From Corynebacterium silvaticum (GTDB lineage Bacteria; Actinomycetota; Actinomycetes; Mycobacteriales; Mycobacteriaceae), in the NCBI RefSeq assembly GCF_004382825.2, contig NZ_SDQO02000001.1:744001-808000 (forward strand): a stretch of DNA of 64,000 nt. The letters are read 5' to 3'. The notes below the pieces were generated by a model, which was not told the DNA's origin, made no database searches, and saw only the letters and a list, made by a program, of their open reading frames with translations. Below are positions 1-9,117 of the stretch, piece by piece (the stretch's first letter is position 1; the number at the start of each line of letters is the position of its first letter). The position numbers were made by a program, and so were the translations under genes.

Positions 1-156
1 GAAATGGTGAAAAATCGCGCCGCGAGACTTTCCTATGGTCTCTTCCAGACGACGTACGGTCGCTCCCTCGTAGCCGTGCTCAGCGAAACACCTGCGAGCC
101 CCTTCTAGGATCTCTTGGCGACGCAGCGTCAGTTCGGTGCTACTTACAACGGGCAC
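1..156 (-). CDS. acnR: AcnR, TetR-family repressor of aconitase (N-terminal part only)
   Basis: Only the first 52 codons lie in the window; the gene continues past base 1. The visible part is a TetR helix-turn-helix (RRQEILEGARRCFAEHGYEG, then TVRRLEE, then SRGAIFHHF), which matches the corynebacterial AcnR N-terminus as I remember it. The start is GTG at 156, preceded by a strong GGAAGGGG ribosome site about 6 bases away. It follows acn on the same strand after 97 bases, the usual acn-acnR order. In C. glutamicum AcnR is a homodimer that represses acn, and its predicted operator is present upstream of acn here (3219-3234). The ligand-binding domain cannot be judged. Confidence 0.9.
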   Translation of the reverse strand, partial: MPVVSSTELTLRRQEILEGARRCFAEHGYEGATVRRLEETIGKSRGAIFHHF

Positions 157-186
157 GAAGGACCCCTTCCTTCTGGTCTAAAGAAT

Positions 187-219
187 CGAGGACTCCGCTC
201 AACGAGAATGGAGTCCTCG
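187..219 (-). terminator. Hairpin between acn and acnR
   Basis: A perfect 10-base inverted repeat, CGAGGACTCC (187-196) and GGAGTCCTCG (210-219), encloses a 13-base loop. On the minus strand it follows the acn stop and precedes acnR. The downstream bases (ATTCTTTAG) are only moderately T-rich. It may be a terminator or a partial attenuator that lowers acnR expression relative to acn. Confidence 0.6.
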
Positions 220-252
220 AAGTTCATGATCCTAAACGACTAAGGCTGCACA

Positions 253-3060
253 CTAGCCCTTAATCATCTGACGGAGCACGAATTGCAGGATACCGCCGTT
301 ACGATAGTAATCAGCCTCACCTGGTGTATCGATACGAACAACTGCATCGAATTCAACCTTGTCGCCGGAATCCTTTGTAGCCGTCACATGAACGGTCTTT
401 GGAGTAACTCCGTTGTTCAGCTCTTCGATGCCTTCGATGTCAAAGACCTCAGTGCCGTCCAAACCGAGGCTTGCATGCGACTCGCCCTCAGGGAACTGAA
501 GCGGAATCACACCCATACCGATGAGGTTAGAGCGGTGAATGCGCTCGAAAGACTCGGTGATGACAGCCTTGACACCCAGGAGGTTAGTACCCTTTGCAGC
601 CCAGTCACGCGATGAACCAGTACCGTACTCTTTTCCGCCTAGAACGACCAGCGGAATGCCAGCAGCCTTGTAGTTTTCGCATGCATCGAAGATAAAGGCC
701 TGAGGCGCATCATTCTGTGTAAAGTTGCGCGTATAGCCGCCTGCCACATCTACCAGCTGGTTCTGCAAGCGGATGTTGGCAAACGTGCCTCGCATCATGA
801 CCTCGTGGTTACCACGGCGAGATCCCAAAGAGTTGTAGTCATTGCGGGATACACCGTTGGCATCGAGGTACTGCGCAGCAGGAGTGCCTGGCTTGATGGA
901 CGACGCAGGAGAGATGTGGTCGGTGGTTACAGAGTCACCTAGCTTTGCCAAAACACGAGCGCCCTTGATATCCGTGACCGGGGAAGTCTCCAGAGTCATG
1001 CCATCAAAGTAAGGCGCCTTGCGGATGTAGGTAGAGGACTCGTCCCACTCGAAAGTCTTGCCTTCTGGTGTGGGGAGGTTTTGCCACTGCTCGTCACCTT
1101 TGAACACATCGGCGTAGTCAGCTTCGTAGAGCTCACGAGAGATAGCAGACTCGATGGTGGATTCGATCGCCTCGGTAGAAGGCCAGATATCCTTCAGGAA
1201 GACGTCATTTCCGTCCTGGTCTTTGCCAAGTGCTTGAGTCTCAAAGTCAAAGTCCATTGTTCCCGCGATGGCATAAGCGATAACCATGATCGGGGATGCC
1301 AAGTAATTCATCTTGACATCTGGGGAGATGCGACCTTCAAAGTTGCGGTTACCAGACAGCACAGCGGTTGCGGTCAAGTCGTGCTCATTGATCGCGGTGG
1401 AAATCTCTTCTGGAAGCGGGCCGGAGTTACCGATACACGTGGTGCAACCAAAACCAGAGAGGTAGAAGCCCAGTGCCTCAAGGTCTTTCCAGAGGTCAGC
1501 GCGGCGGTAGTATCCGTCGACAACCTGGGAGCCAGGCGCACAAATGGTCTTGACCCATGGCTTAGCTTTAAGTCCCTTTTCGGCAGCCTTACGGGCGATC
1601 AGGCCAGCGCCAATCATGACGGATGGGTTAGATGTGTTGGTGCAAGAGGTAATGGAAGCGATAGCGACCATGCCGTGATCGAGCGTGTACTCACCACCGT
1701 TTGGAGAGGTTACTACTACAGGGTTGGACTGGCGTCCGGCAGCACCTGCGGCAGCGGACTCGCCATGGCCGGCGCGGGAAGCGTTGTAGTTAACGTTGGA
1801 GTCTCCCTCTTCCTGGGCAGCACCCTCGGCGTCCATGCGCTTTGCCGGAAGCGACTTATCAGCAGGTTCCGCAGAGCAGTAATCGGGGAGATCTTTACGG
1901 AATTGCTCTTTTGCCTCGGTGAGTAGGATGCGGTCCTGCGGGCGCTTGGGGCCAGCGATCGAGGGGACAACCGTGCCAAGATCTAGCTCTAGGTACTCGG
2001 AGTACTGAGCTTCTGGCGCGTCCTGGTCAAGCCACATGCCTTGAGCCTTAGCGTATGCCTCTACGAGAGCGGTCTGCTCTTCAGGACGTCCGGTAAGGCG
2101 AAGATACTTGACGGTTTCTTCGTCGATCGGGAAGATCGCACAGGTAGAGCCGAATTCTGGCGACATGTTGCCGATGGTTGCGCGGTTAGCAAGAGGAACG
2201 GACTTAACACCGTTGCCGTAGAATTCAACGAACTTTTGGACCACGCCGTGCTCGCGGAGCATCTCGGTAATGGTAAGCACAACGTCGGTTGCAGTCACAC
2301 CCACTGGGATTTCGCCCGTGAGCTTAAAGCCGACAACGCGGGGGATCAGCATTGAGACCGGCTGGCCAAGCATGGCTGCTTCAGCTTCGATACCACCGAC
2401 ACCCCAGCCAAGAACGCCGAGGCCGTTTTCCATCGTGGTGTGTGAATCGGTGCCGATACAGGTATCGGGATATGCCAAGCCTTCATTGTCAAAAACAACG
2501 CGTGCGAGGTTTTCGATATTTACCTGGTGAACAATACCTGTTCCTGGAGGAACCACACGGAAATTGGAGAAGGACTTGGAGCCCCAACGTAGGAACTGGT
2601 AGCGCTCTGCGTTGCGCTCGTATTCAATTTCTACGTTCTTGGCTAGTGCGTCGTGGGAGCCGAAAGCCTCAACGATAACTGAGTGGTCGATAACCATCTC
2701 GGCAGGGTTAAGGGGGTTCACATCATCAGGGTCGCCACCTAGGGTTTTAACCGCTTCTCGCATGGTTGCTAGGTCAACAACGCAGGGAACACCGGTGAAG
2801 TCCTGCATCAAAACGCGTGCGGGGGTGAACTGAATCTCGATGCTTGGTTCAGCGCTGGGATCCCAGTGAGCAATGGCGTTGATGTGATCGGCGGTGATGT
2901 TTGCGCCGTCTTCTGTACGAAGAAGATTCTCCCCGAGAACCTTCAGGGAGTAGGGCAGATTCTCCATTCCTTCAACTGCATTGAGCGCGAAGTAATCATA
3001 AGACTTGTTGCCAACCTCAAGCGTTTGCTTGGCGTTGAAGGAGTTCTTGCTTTCAGTCAC
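253..3060 (-). CDS. acn: Aconitate hydratase (aconitase)
   Basis: Aconitase interconverts citrate and isocitrate in the TCA cycle with a [4Fe-4S] cluster and acts in the cytosol. The cluster ligands are visible in TSCTNTSNP and [12 protein letters not shown]. Other family signatures include [33 protein letters not shown] and the [12 protein letters not shown] swivel-domain loop. The open frame reaches back to TTG at 3078, but GTG at 3060 is the better start: GGAG sits 6 bases upstream and the protein then begins [12 protein letters not shown], as in C. glutamicum. That gives 935 residues, normal for an IRP1-type monomer. Expression is probably repressed by AcnR through the operator at 3219-3234. 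Confidence 0.97.
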   Translation of the reverse strand: MTESKNSFNAKQTLEVGNKSYDYFALNAVEGMENLPYSLKVLGENLLRTEDGANITADHINAIAHWDPSAEPSIEIQFTPARVLMQDFTGVPCVVDLATMREAVKTLGGDPDDVNPLNPAEMVIDHSVIVEAFGSHDALAKNVEIEYERNAERYQFLRWGSKSFSNFRVVPPGTGIVHQVNIENLARVVFDNEGLAYPDTCIGTDSHTTMENGLGVLGWGVGGIEAEAAMLGQPVSMLIPRVVGFKLTGEIPVGVTATDVVLTITEMLREHGVVQKFVEFYGNGVKSVPLANRATIGNMSPEFGSTCAIFPIDEETVKYLRLTGRPEEQTALVEAYAKAQGMWLDQDAPEAQYSEYLELDLGTVVPSIAGPKRPQDRILLTEAKEQFRKDLPDYCSAEPADKSLPAKRMDAEGAAQEEGDSNVNYNASRAGHGESAAAGAAGRQSNPVVVTSPNGGEYTLDHGMVAIASITSCTNTSNPSVMIGAGLIARKAAEKGLKAKPWVKTICAPGSQVVDGYYRRADLWKDLEALGFYLSGFGCTTCIGNSGPLPEEISTAINEHDLTATAVLSGNRNFEGRISPDVKMNYLASPIMVIAYAIAGTMDFDFETQALGKDQDGNDVFLKDIWPSTEAIESTIESAISRELYEADYADVFKGDEQWQNLPTPEGKTFEWDESSTYIRKAPYFDGMTLETSPVTDIKGARVLAKLGDSVTTDHISPASSIKPGTPAAQYLDANGVSRNDYNSLGSRRGNHEVMMRGTFANIRLQNQLVDVAGGYTRNFTQNDAPQAFIFDACENYKAAGIPLVVLGGKEYGTGSSRDWAAKGTNLLGVKAVITESFERIHRSNLIGMGVIPLQFPEGESHASLGLDGTEVFDIEGIEELNNGVTPKTVHVTATKDSGDKVEFDAVVRIDTPGEADYYRNGGILQFVLRQMIKG

Positions 3061-3486
3061 GGTGAGCTCCACTTCCAAATAGTGATCAGTTTCTTCTGTT
3101 CACAGCTGCTGCGTAGTGCTTTGGGCCGGTATCAGCAGCGGATCATGTTGTCGTCGTCACCCATCCCGTGTACCTCGAAACGGTGTATGGATAAGACGTC
3201 GCCTAACGCACATTCTAACAGTACGGGCGTTCTGTTGGCTAATGTTTCGCGCTGTGCGTTGTGATTTTCACCCCCTCGTGGCGGTCATTGGGTTCATAAA
3301 TTCCGGAATAAATTCACAAGCAGGGGGTGTGTGGGTCGGGATTGCGGAGTTCAATTTTCCATACAGGGACGGATCTTCATATCTCGTTACCGGATAGATG
3401 CCTTTTGCTCCCGGACTATGCCGTAAATCTTGTTATATTTGACGCCTAAGGCTCTAGCTAATAATTACGGAAATACTGGAGGGGCG
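3061..3486. promoter_or_regulatory. Divergent control region between acn and the Rv1476-like gene
   Basis: This 426-base gap holds the promoters of two divergent genes. Its one clear element is the AcnR operator at 3219-3234, about 160 bases upstream of the acn start, so acn probably has a long untranslated leader. No convincing coding frame, riboswitch or second operator was found. Confidence 0.6.
3219..3234 (-). promoter_or_regulatory. AcnR operator upstream of acn
   Basis: Read on the minus strand the site is CAGAACGCCCGTACTG. It matches the AcnR operator I recall from C. glutamicum (CAGNAC, four bases, GTACTG) in both half-sites. It lies upstream of acn while acnR itself is the next gene downstream of acn, so the full repressor-operator pair is present. 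Confidence 0.82.
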
Positions 3487-3951
3487 ATGCTGCCGCAGGG
3501 GATCGATGTCAATGCTTATGAAGCTGAACTAAAAGCAAGCGGCGTAGTTTTGCAGACCCCTAACTCTGAAGTGCACGAGAAGCTTGTCGACGCCACCCAG
3601 GGGCGAGGACTTGCTATCGCCGTGGTTGATCAGACCCCCGAGCATCCGGCCGATTTGAGGGATCTGGCACAGGAGCTTCTCAATCGACTTTCCGCGGACG
3701 GTGAAGTCTCAACGGTGGCGGTGCGTTCTCCCCATACTGGAGCCATAGTAAGTAAGGGGCATAGTAGGGCAGAACTGGAAGCGCTGCAGCATCAGTTTTT
3801 TTCTGAGCCAAATTATGTGGCGGGAGTTACTCAGCTGGCGGCACATTTGGAGCATGAAACCATTCCGCTAGCCCCCATTGGTTTTTTGGCTATGCTGGTT
3901 GCTTTTCTTGCGATCGCTGGAACATTCATCTCACAGCGTCGTCGCGGTTAG
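3487..3951 (+). CDS. Rv1476-like membrane-anchored protein (DUF6676 type)
   Basis: The 154-residue product begins MLPQGIDVNAYEAEL, typical of the actinobacterial Rv1476 family. ATG at 3487 is chosen over the upstream in-frame 3430 codon because GGAGGGG lies directly before it. The N-terminal two thirds is a soluble domain. The C-terminus has one hydrophobic segment (about residues 125-147, PLAPIGFLAMLVAFLAIAG) followed by RRRG, so the protein is predicted to be tail-anchored in the membrane with a short basic end. The function is unknown. Its conserved place beside ripA suggests a role in envelope or cell-separation biology, but that is inference from neighbourhood only. A strong terminator follows. 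Confidence 0.8.
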   Translation: MLPQGIDVNAYEAELKASGVVLQTPNSEVHEKLVDATQGRGLAIAVVDQTPEHPADLRDLAQELLNRLSADGEVSTVAVRSPHTGAIVSKGHSRAELEALQHQFFSEPNYVAGVTQLAAHLEHETIPLAPIGFLAMLVAFLAIAGTFISQRRRG

Positions 3952-3969
3952 TTCCGTGGTACAAGCCCT

Positions 3970-4017
3970 CAAATCCCCTTTAAATCAAGGAAGAGCACTT
4001 GATTTAAAGGGGATTTG
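3970..4017 (+). terminator. Very long-stem terminator after the Rv1476-like gene
   Basis: A perfect 20-base inverted repeat (3970-3989 and 3998-4017, arms starting CAAATCCCC and ending GGGGATTTG) has an 8-base loop and is followed by TTTATATTTT. It insulates the upstream gene from ripA. Confidence 0.88.
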
Positions 4018-4523
4018 TTTATATTTTGAGGGATCTTTTCGACGTTTTCTCTTTTGTGTGGCTGGCCTGGGCGGTTCTACTTTCTGTCAGGGCTAAAAGC
4101 TTGACCGTGGAGCACTTGCGAGATGCTTGAATGCATTCAAAGGCCTGCCTTTTTTGCCCGACACGCGACAATAGGTCAATTTGTGACATAAATAACAAAA
4201 TGGGCATGTGTTTGTAGAGTTTGCAGGTCAAGTGCACGACTGTGACTGAAGTGGTTTTAGAGCATGGGTTGGACTAAAAGAAAAGATGAAGACAAAGTGG
4301 GAAAAGTGCTTTATGGTTCAATTGTCGACTCGCGAGTCGATTCGAGACCCTTGACCTAGCCAAAATCACGCATGTGAGGAAGCACGCGGAGGAAGAGGTT
4401 AGTCACGATCTCAACGTCGGTTCGCGAGTTGTTTAAATAGAAAGCTGTTTCCTCCTGGTTTTGCGCTGGGGTATAGATGTGTGCGGTTTTTCCGTCGCGT
4501 TTTGGAGACTGACAGGAGAACTC
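4018..4523 (+). promoter_or_regulatory. Long leader region of the ripA-like gene with a 16-base palindrome
   Basis: This gap of about 500 bases lies between the terminator and the NlpC/P60 gene. It holds no convincing coding frame. The most notable element is a perfect 16-base palindrome, TCGACTCGCGAGTCGA, at 4325-4340, about 185 bases upstream of the start. A related TTCGCGAG occurs near 4420. The palindrome could be an operator for a dimeric regulator. I looked for the hallmarks of a ydaO-type c-di-AMP riboswitch, which often precedes actinobacterial NlpC genes, and could not identify them by eye. Confidence 0.5.
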
Positions 4524-6176
4524 GTGACCAATTTCGCTTCACGCCGCGGCTATACGGCCGGAGTTAGTGCGTTAGGGAAAGCTCGCATTATCGTTGCATC
4601 AGGTGTTATCGTCGCATGCATCGGAAGTACCACGCCTGCGTATGCTGAGCCGGTAAACCCTTCTGACTCCGAGATTGCCGACGCTAATGGGGCTGTCGGG
4701 CAAGCAGAAGGTAAAGTCTCTGGCCTTGCAGCTTCCTTGTCCACCTCTGATAGTCAGATTGCTAGCCTGGAAATGGAAATGGGCGGTCTGCGAGAGGCTG
4801 TAAATAAAGCGCTTGTGGACTATCACGACGCCCAGAGCTCTGCGCAGCAGGCGCGTGATGGTGTTTCGGCCGCGCGCTCGCGCCTTGACGACACCCAGTC
4901 TGAGATTGTTAATGCTCAAAAAGTATTAGATGAGATCTCGCGGAGTGCTTATCGTCAGGGCGCAGCCCCCAGCGGAGTTGCGGGCGTTGCTGGAAAAACT
5001 GCGTCTGAGGACGCACTAGACCGGCAAACATACCTGCGTACCAATGCGGAGAAGCAGCGGGAAGCCGTCGATAAGCTTGATCGCCTCCGCACTGAACAGG
5101 CGAACGAGGAATCTCGGTTGCGCGAGGCTCGGAACCTTGCAGAACAGCGCGAAAAGGCTGCCGAAAGTGCTAAGGCGACGGCTCAGCAGGCTATCGACGA
5201 TTCCAGCGCCAAGCTTGAAGACAACCTGCGCAAGCGTGCCGAGCTCGTTGCGCACCGAGACGAGGCTCAACGCGAGCTTGATGCTGCGCGAGGCAATGTC
5301 TCTCACTTGAACAACCAGCGCAACGAGTATAAAGAGTACAAGGAAGCTGAAGCCGCCCGTAAGAAGGCGGAAGAAGAGGCTGCTGCGGCCGAAAAGGCGC
5401 GTCAAGAGGCTGAGGCTCTAGCTGTACGGGCTGCCGAGGAAGCCGCAGCCGCAAGAAGGGAAGCAGAGCAACGGGCTGCCGCTCAGGAGCGTGCGCAACA
5501 AACCCGTCGAGATGCGAATACAGCATCTGCCACCGCGGCTGAAGCTCTTATCCAAGCCGCTATGCCGGACCATGCTTCGCTCAATAATTCTCAGACCGGC
5601 AACGGACTCAACACGGTGCAGTCTCCGCAAGCAGTGGATGCCGTTAACGGGGATTCCGTACTGCGGGACCTGGACGTTGTACAGCCAGAGACCTTAGACA
5701 CGCTCACCAAAAAAGCGACGGCAGCGGCTGGAAATGCTAGCCGTTCTGCAAAAATTGAGACCGTTATCTCCCGCGCCCAAACTTATATTGGAACTCAGTA
5801 TGCCTGGGGTGGAGGCAATGCAAGCGGCCCAACATTGGGTATTCGCGATGGCGGAGTAGCCGACTCCTATGGCGACTACAATAAAGTCGGTTTCGACTGC
5901 TCAGGCCTCACGCTTTATGCTTTCGCGGGTGTAGGTATCGCACTTCCTCACTATTCTGGTTACCAGTATCAGAAGGGGACAAAGATCAGTCCTTCTGAGA
6001 TGGAACGAGGCGACTTGATCTTCTACGGTCCTAACGCAGAAAACCACGTTGCGATTTACCTGGGTGATGGAACAATGCTGGAAGCCCCACAGTCGGGTTC
6101 TACGGTGCGGATCTCGCCTGTGCGTTGGTCTGGAATGAGCCCATACGCAGTGCGCCTGATCTCTAATAGGTTGTAG
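4524..6176 (+). CDS. ripA: RipA-like NlpC/P60 peptidoglycan hydrolase (secreted)
   Basis: This is a predicted exported D,L-endopeptidase that cleaves peptidoglycan stem peptides during daughter-cell separation. The 550-residue protein has a signal peptide (basic N-terminus, hydrophobic ASGVIVACIGST, then AYA-EP near residue 45). A long alanine- and glutamate-rich coiled coil covers about residues 50-340, followed by a linker, and the C-terminal NlpC/P60 domain starts at about residue 410. The catalytic residues are Cys459 (GFDCSGL), His508 (NHVAIYL) and probably Glu520 (MLEAP), matching the Cys-His-Glu set of M. tuberculosis RipA. The start is GTG at 4524 with AGGAG upstream. It is the likely orthologue of C. 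diphtheriae DIP1281, linked to cell separation and host adhesion. Confidence 0.92.
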   Translation: MTNFASRRGYTAGVSALGKARIIVASGVIVACIGSTTPAYAEPVNPSDSEIADANGAVGQAEGKVSGLAASLSTSDSQIASLEMEMGGLREAVNKALVDYHDAQSSAQQARDGVSAARSRLDDTQSEIVNAQKVLDEISRSAYRQGAAPSGVAGVAGKTASEDALDRQTYLRTNAEKQREAVDKLDRLRTEQANEESRLREARNLAEQREKAAESAKATAQQAIDDSSAKLEDNLRKRAELVAHRDEAQRELDAARGNVSHLNNQRNEYKEYKEAEAARKKAEEEAAAAEKARQEAEALAVRAAEEAAAARREAEQRAAAQERAQQTRRDANTASATAAEALIQAAMPDHASLNNSQTGNGLNTVQSPQAVDAVNGDSVLRDLDVVQPETLDTLTKKATAAAGNASRSAKIETVISRAQTYIGTQYAWGGGNASGPTLGIRDGGVADSYGDYNKVGFDCSGLTLYAFAGVGIALPHYSGYQYQKGTKISPSEMERGDLIFYGPNAENHVAIYLGDGTMLEAPQSGSTVRISPVRWSGMSPYAVRLISNRL

Positions 6177-6186
6177 TAGTTTTCAA

Positions 6187-6231
6187 CGCCCCAGAGGTGG
6201 AATTGAGAAATCGATCTTCACTTCTGGGGCG
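6187..6231 (+). terminator. Terminator after ripA
   Basis: The arms CGCCCCAGAGGTG (6187-6199) and CACTTCTGGGGCG (6219-6231) pair over 13 positions with one G-T pair, followed by GGTTTAT. It separates ripA from the ferrochelatase gene. Confidence 0.75.
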
Positions 6232-6307
6232 GGTTTATGTCCCAGCATGCAGCAGTTCCTTTTACTTAATTTCTCCTGTGATCTAGAACAATGTTAGGCT
6301 TTTGCGC

Positions 6308-7438
6308 ATGGCCGACTTTGATAGTGTGTACCGATCAAAAACTCTTCATTCATTACCTGCATGGAATTTAGTGGATGTTGATGCTGTACTGGTCTTATCT
6401 TTTGGGGGACCAGAAGGGCCTGAACAGGTTCTACCTTTTTTGGAAAATGTCACACGCGGCCGCGGTATACCACGTGAGAGGTTGGAAGAAGTTGCTGTTC
6501 ATTACCATCACTTTGATGGAGTAAGCCCGCTCAACCAACTTAACCGTGAGATCGTTGCCAATATTGAGGCCGAGCTGCAAAGCCAGAATCTCTCTATACC
6601 GGTCTACTTTGGTAATAGAAATTGGCATCCTTACGCCAACGACGTTGCTGAAGAGATGTCGCGGGTAGGACACCGCAAAGTTATAGTGTTTGCAACTTCT
6701 GCGTGGGGTGGTTATTCAGGGTGCCGCCAGTATGGAGAAGACCTGATCAAATTGAATCAGCATCTCGACGCCGTGGGGCTTCCACAGCTGGAGTTTGTAA
6801 AAGTTCGGCAGTTTTTTGACCATCCCAGTTTTATTACTGAAGAAGCCGAGGTTGTACAGCAGGCATTCGAGCACTTTGGGGTGAGCGCTGAAGAAGGAGA
6901 AAAGCAGGGGATAAGGCTTGTTTTTACAGCTCATTCAATTCCGCTGATAGCTGATGAGACCTCGGGCATCGATACTGATGGAAATCTTTATTCACGTCAG
7001 ATCGCAGAAGCATCGAGGCTTGTCGCAGATCGCCTCGGGGTCCAAAAATATGACGTGGTGTGGCAGTCGGCTTCAGGAAACGGAAAAATCCCTTGGCTCG
7101 ATCCAGACATCGTAGATCACATTATCGACCTTCATTCTCAAGGCGTGAACAAAGTAGTTGTCTCCGCCATCGGCTTCATCTCAGATCATATGGAAGTGGT
7201 CTGGGACTTGGATAATGAGCTCCAGGTCGAGGCGGAGAAACGTGGTATCGAAGTGGTCAGGGCAAAAACCGTCGGGCACACTAGTACGTTTGCGTCGATG
7301 GTTGTCCAGCTTTTTCATGAGACTCTCAATCCAATGTCCGCTCAACACCTTGGGAGGGTTCCGTCGAGAGGCTGTTCCTTTAACGGAGCAGCCTGCGAAC
7401 CGCAGTGTTGTCAGCCCGCTAAACGCCCCCATTCATGA
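6308..7438 (+). CDS. hemH: Ferrochelatase (coproporphyrin-type) with C-terminal cysteine cluster
   Basis: This enzyme inserts ferrous iron into a porphyrin. In Actinobacteria the substrate is coproporphyrin III, so cpfC is the modern name. Recognised motifs are VLSFGGPEGPEQV, FLENVTRGRGIPRERL, YFGNRNWHPY, ATSAWGGYSGCRQY, FTAHSIP and GFISDHMEVVWDLD with the metal-site His and Glu. The tail (GCSFNGAACEPQCC) carries four cysteines that, together with Cys in the YSGC segment, fit the actinobacterial [2Fe-2S] ligands. Of the in-frame TTG (6302) and ATG (6308), ATG is preferred; neither has a strong ribosome site. The 376-residue length is normal. The gene converges on the minus-strand gene at 7458 with only 19 bases between. 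Confidence 0.93.
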   Translation: MADFDSVYRSKTLHSLPAWNLVDVDAVLVLSFGGPEGPEQVLPFLENVTRGRGIPRERLEEVAVHYHHFDGVSPLNQLNREIVANIEAELQSQNLSIPVYFGNRNWHPYANDVAEEMSRVGHRKVIVFATSAWGGYSGCRQYGEDLIKLNQHLDAVGLPQLEFVKVRQFFDHPSFITEEAEVVQQAFEHFGVSAEEGEKQGIRLVFTAHSIPLIADETSGIDTDGNLYSRQIAEASRLVADRLGVQKYDVVWQSASGNGKIPWLDPDIVDHIIDLHSQGVNKVVVSAIGFISDHMEVVWDLDNELQVEAEKRGIEVVRAKTVGHTSTFASMVVQLFHETLNPMSAQHLGRVPSRGCSFNGAACEPQCCQPAKRPHS

Positions 7439-7457
7439 ACCGCATAGTTGACAGCCG

Positions 7458-8191
7458 TCATTCGAGCTTCCCGTATGTGTTTGCCAGGCTTAGGAGCTGC
7501 TGGTCAAAGGGATGATCGCCTAAAACATCTGTGACGGTCTCCATAATCGCTGTCACTCTATCTGCGCGCGCGATGAGTTTTGCTGCCCTAGGAGCGATAG
7601 CATCGGGAAGTCCAGGCGTTTCATAAAAATCGTTGAGCATGCCGACCGTAAGCCGCGGGTCAGCTAACTCGGAGTTGCGCATACCGCTGGACTGAATCAG
7701 CTCAGCAGCGGTTCTGGTTGCCTCGGTCAGCAGTCGATCGGCATCCCCCGGAGTTAGATAAGAAGAGGAAGGAAGGGGATCGGAAACCGCAAAGGTTTCC
7801 CACGTAGTAAAACCGTTGATCTCTTTCCAGCGTGGAACCAAAATGTGAGTGTGAGTCGACAATCCTCCTGTAATCACGATCGCACCTCCAGCTTGCTGCG
7901 CGCATGCCGTTGCTTCATGGTGCGCAGGTAGACCCACGGGTGTACCAGGCCCGTCAAGGACGATTCTGAGTAAGGGTTCTCCAGAGAAAGTGTCCACTAA
8001 TGGTTTTGTGATTTTCTCAGCGTTTGAGCTAATTCAAAGAATCCAATGTCTCCATCCCCTAGGCGGTGTGGCCCTTCAAGGTTATTAAGCGCCTGTTCGG
8101 TGTGGTCATAGGACTCATGACCATAGAGCCATGCGGCGATCCATAACGCCGTATTTTGTAGCGGTGAATAGACATGTGTGCGGATGTTCAT
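7458..8191 (-). pseudogene. Rv1486c-like hypothetical gene split by a frameshift
   Basis: Two minus-strand frames appear to be one gene. The first (ATG at 8191) encodes MNIRTHVYSPLQNTALWIAA and about 45 more residues, ending at 7997. The second runs from GTG at 7997 to 7458 (179 residues). Adding one A to the AAAA run at 8012-8015 makes a continuous protein of about 240 residues through LAQTLRKITKPLVDTFSGEPLLRI. M. tuberculosis has a single gene, Rv1486c, in this position. The function is unknown; the protein is probably soluble. The alternative is two translationally coupled genes, since TAG and GTG overlap by one base, but the continuity of sequence across the run favours a broken gene. Confidence 0.65.
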
Positions 8192-8224
8192 AACTGAAGT
8201 GAGTTTAGCGAATACTCTAGGTCT

Positions 8225-9067
8225 ATGAGCTTTACTGACCCTTATTCCGGGAATATTCTTAACGGGCATTCTCGCCAGCAGCGACCATCTTTCCCCCAGA
8301 TTCCGGCAGAGCCGGGTCTCGTCGTAGAAGTGTTGGCTGACGGTTTCGTAGGCGCCGTAGTCAATTTTGAGCGCACATATGATGGCGACTTTATCCGGCT
8401 TGAAGACCGACACGGGCGAGAACGAATCTTTAAAATGCGCGAAGGCACGTTCATGATAGATGGACAAAGAGTTTCCTTAACTCGTTACGTGCCTAAAACG
8501 GCCGAGCAGCGGTCTAATTCGGGCTCGCGGAGAGTGAAAAACGTGGAAGCCAAAGTAGCTGCGCCTTCAAGGATCTGGGTAGAAGGCATTCATGATGCAG
8601 CAATTGTAGAGAAAATTTGGGGACACGATCTCCGCGTTGAAGGGGTGGTGGTTGAGTATCTGGAAGGCCTAGACAACCTGCCTGAGCGGTTGGAAGAATT
8701 TCAACCGCAGCACGGACGCCGAGTTGGCGTTTTAGCAGATCACTTGGTCACAGGCTCTAAAGAAATGCGATTGACCTCTTCTGTTGGCCCGCATGTGCTG
8801 GTTACAGGGCATCCGTTTATAGACATTTGGGCTGCGGTGAAACCTGAGCGACTTGGACTCCGTGCTTGGCCAGAAGTTCCCTACGGTGAAGACTGGAAAA
8901 CAGGAATTTGCCGCCGCGTGGGGTGGAGTGATCCTAAAGAGGGCTGGAATCGCGTTTATAACGCAGTGAGTTCTTTCCGCGACGTTGATTCTTCACTCAT
9001 TGGTGCGGTTGAAAGGCTGGTTGACTTTGTGACCACTCCAGAGCTGAGTAAAGAGGATCTTGCTTAA
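8225..9067 (+). CDS. DUF3097 family protein
   Basis: This 280-residue soluble protein is of a type confined to Actinobacteria. Conserved-looking stretches include PSRIWVEGIHDAAIVEKIWG, VEYLEGLDNL, GVLADHLVTGSKE, VTGHPFIDIWAAVKPERLG and PYGEDWKTGIC. The WVEGIHDA and GVLADH blocks resemble a TOPRIM-like metal-binding arrangement (acidic and GxxD-type turns), but this is only a visual impression. The start ATG at 8225 is 33 bases from the start of the divergent gene at 8191, so the two share a compact promoter region. The gene is followed after 50 bases by nfeD. Confidence 0.8.
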   Translation: MSFTDPYSGNILNGHSRQQRPSFPQIPAEPGLVVEVLADGFVGAVVNFERTYDGDFIRLEDRHGRERIFKMREGTFMIDGQRVSLTRYVPKTAEQRSNSGSRRVKNVEAKVAAPSRIWVEGIHDAAIVEKIWGHDLRVEGVVVEYLEGLDNLPERLEEFQPQHGRRVGVLADHLVTGSKEMRLTSSVGPHVLVTGHPFIDIWAAVKPERLGLRAWPEVPYGEDWKTGICRRVGWSDPKEGWNRVYNAVSSFRDVDSSLIGAVERLVDFVTTPELSKEDLA

Positions 9068-9117
9068 TCCTTAAAGTTTTCAACCGATTGAGCACTGTTT
9101 TTCAGTATGATGGTGGT

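Noticed and set aside
1081-1926. 281-codon plus-strand frame opposite acn
   Set aside because: It is fully antisense to the strongly conserved aconitase frame, has no ribosome site, and its translation resembles no protein family.
4240-4523. c-di-AMP (ydaO-type) riboswitch upstream of the NlpC/P60 gene
   Set aside because: Such riboswitches often precede actinobacterial NlpC genes, but I could not find the conserved blocks here. A covariance search would be needed to exclude it fully.
6285-6308. DtxR half-site (GTTAGGCTTTT) before the ferrochelatase gene
   Set aside because: The right half is missing, so the match is too weak to report as a site.
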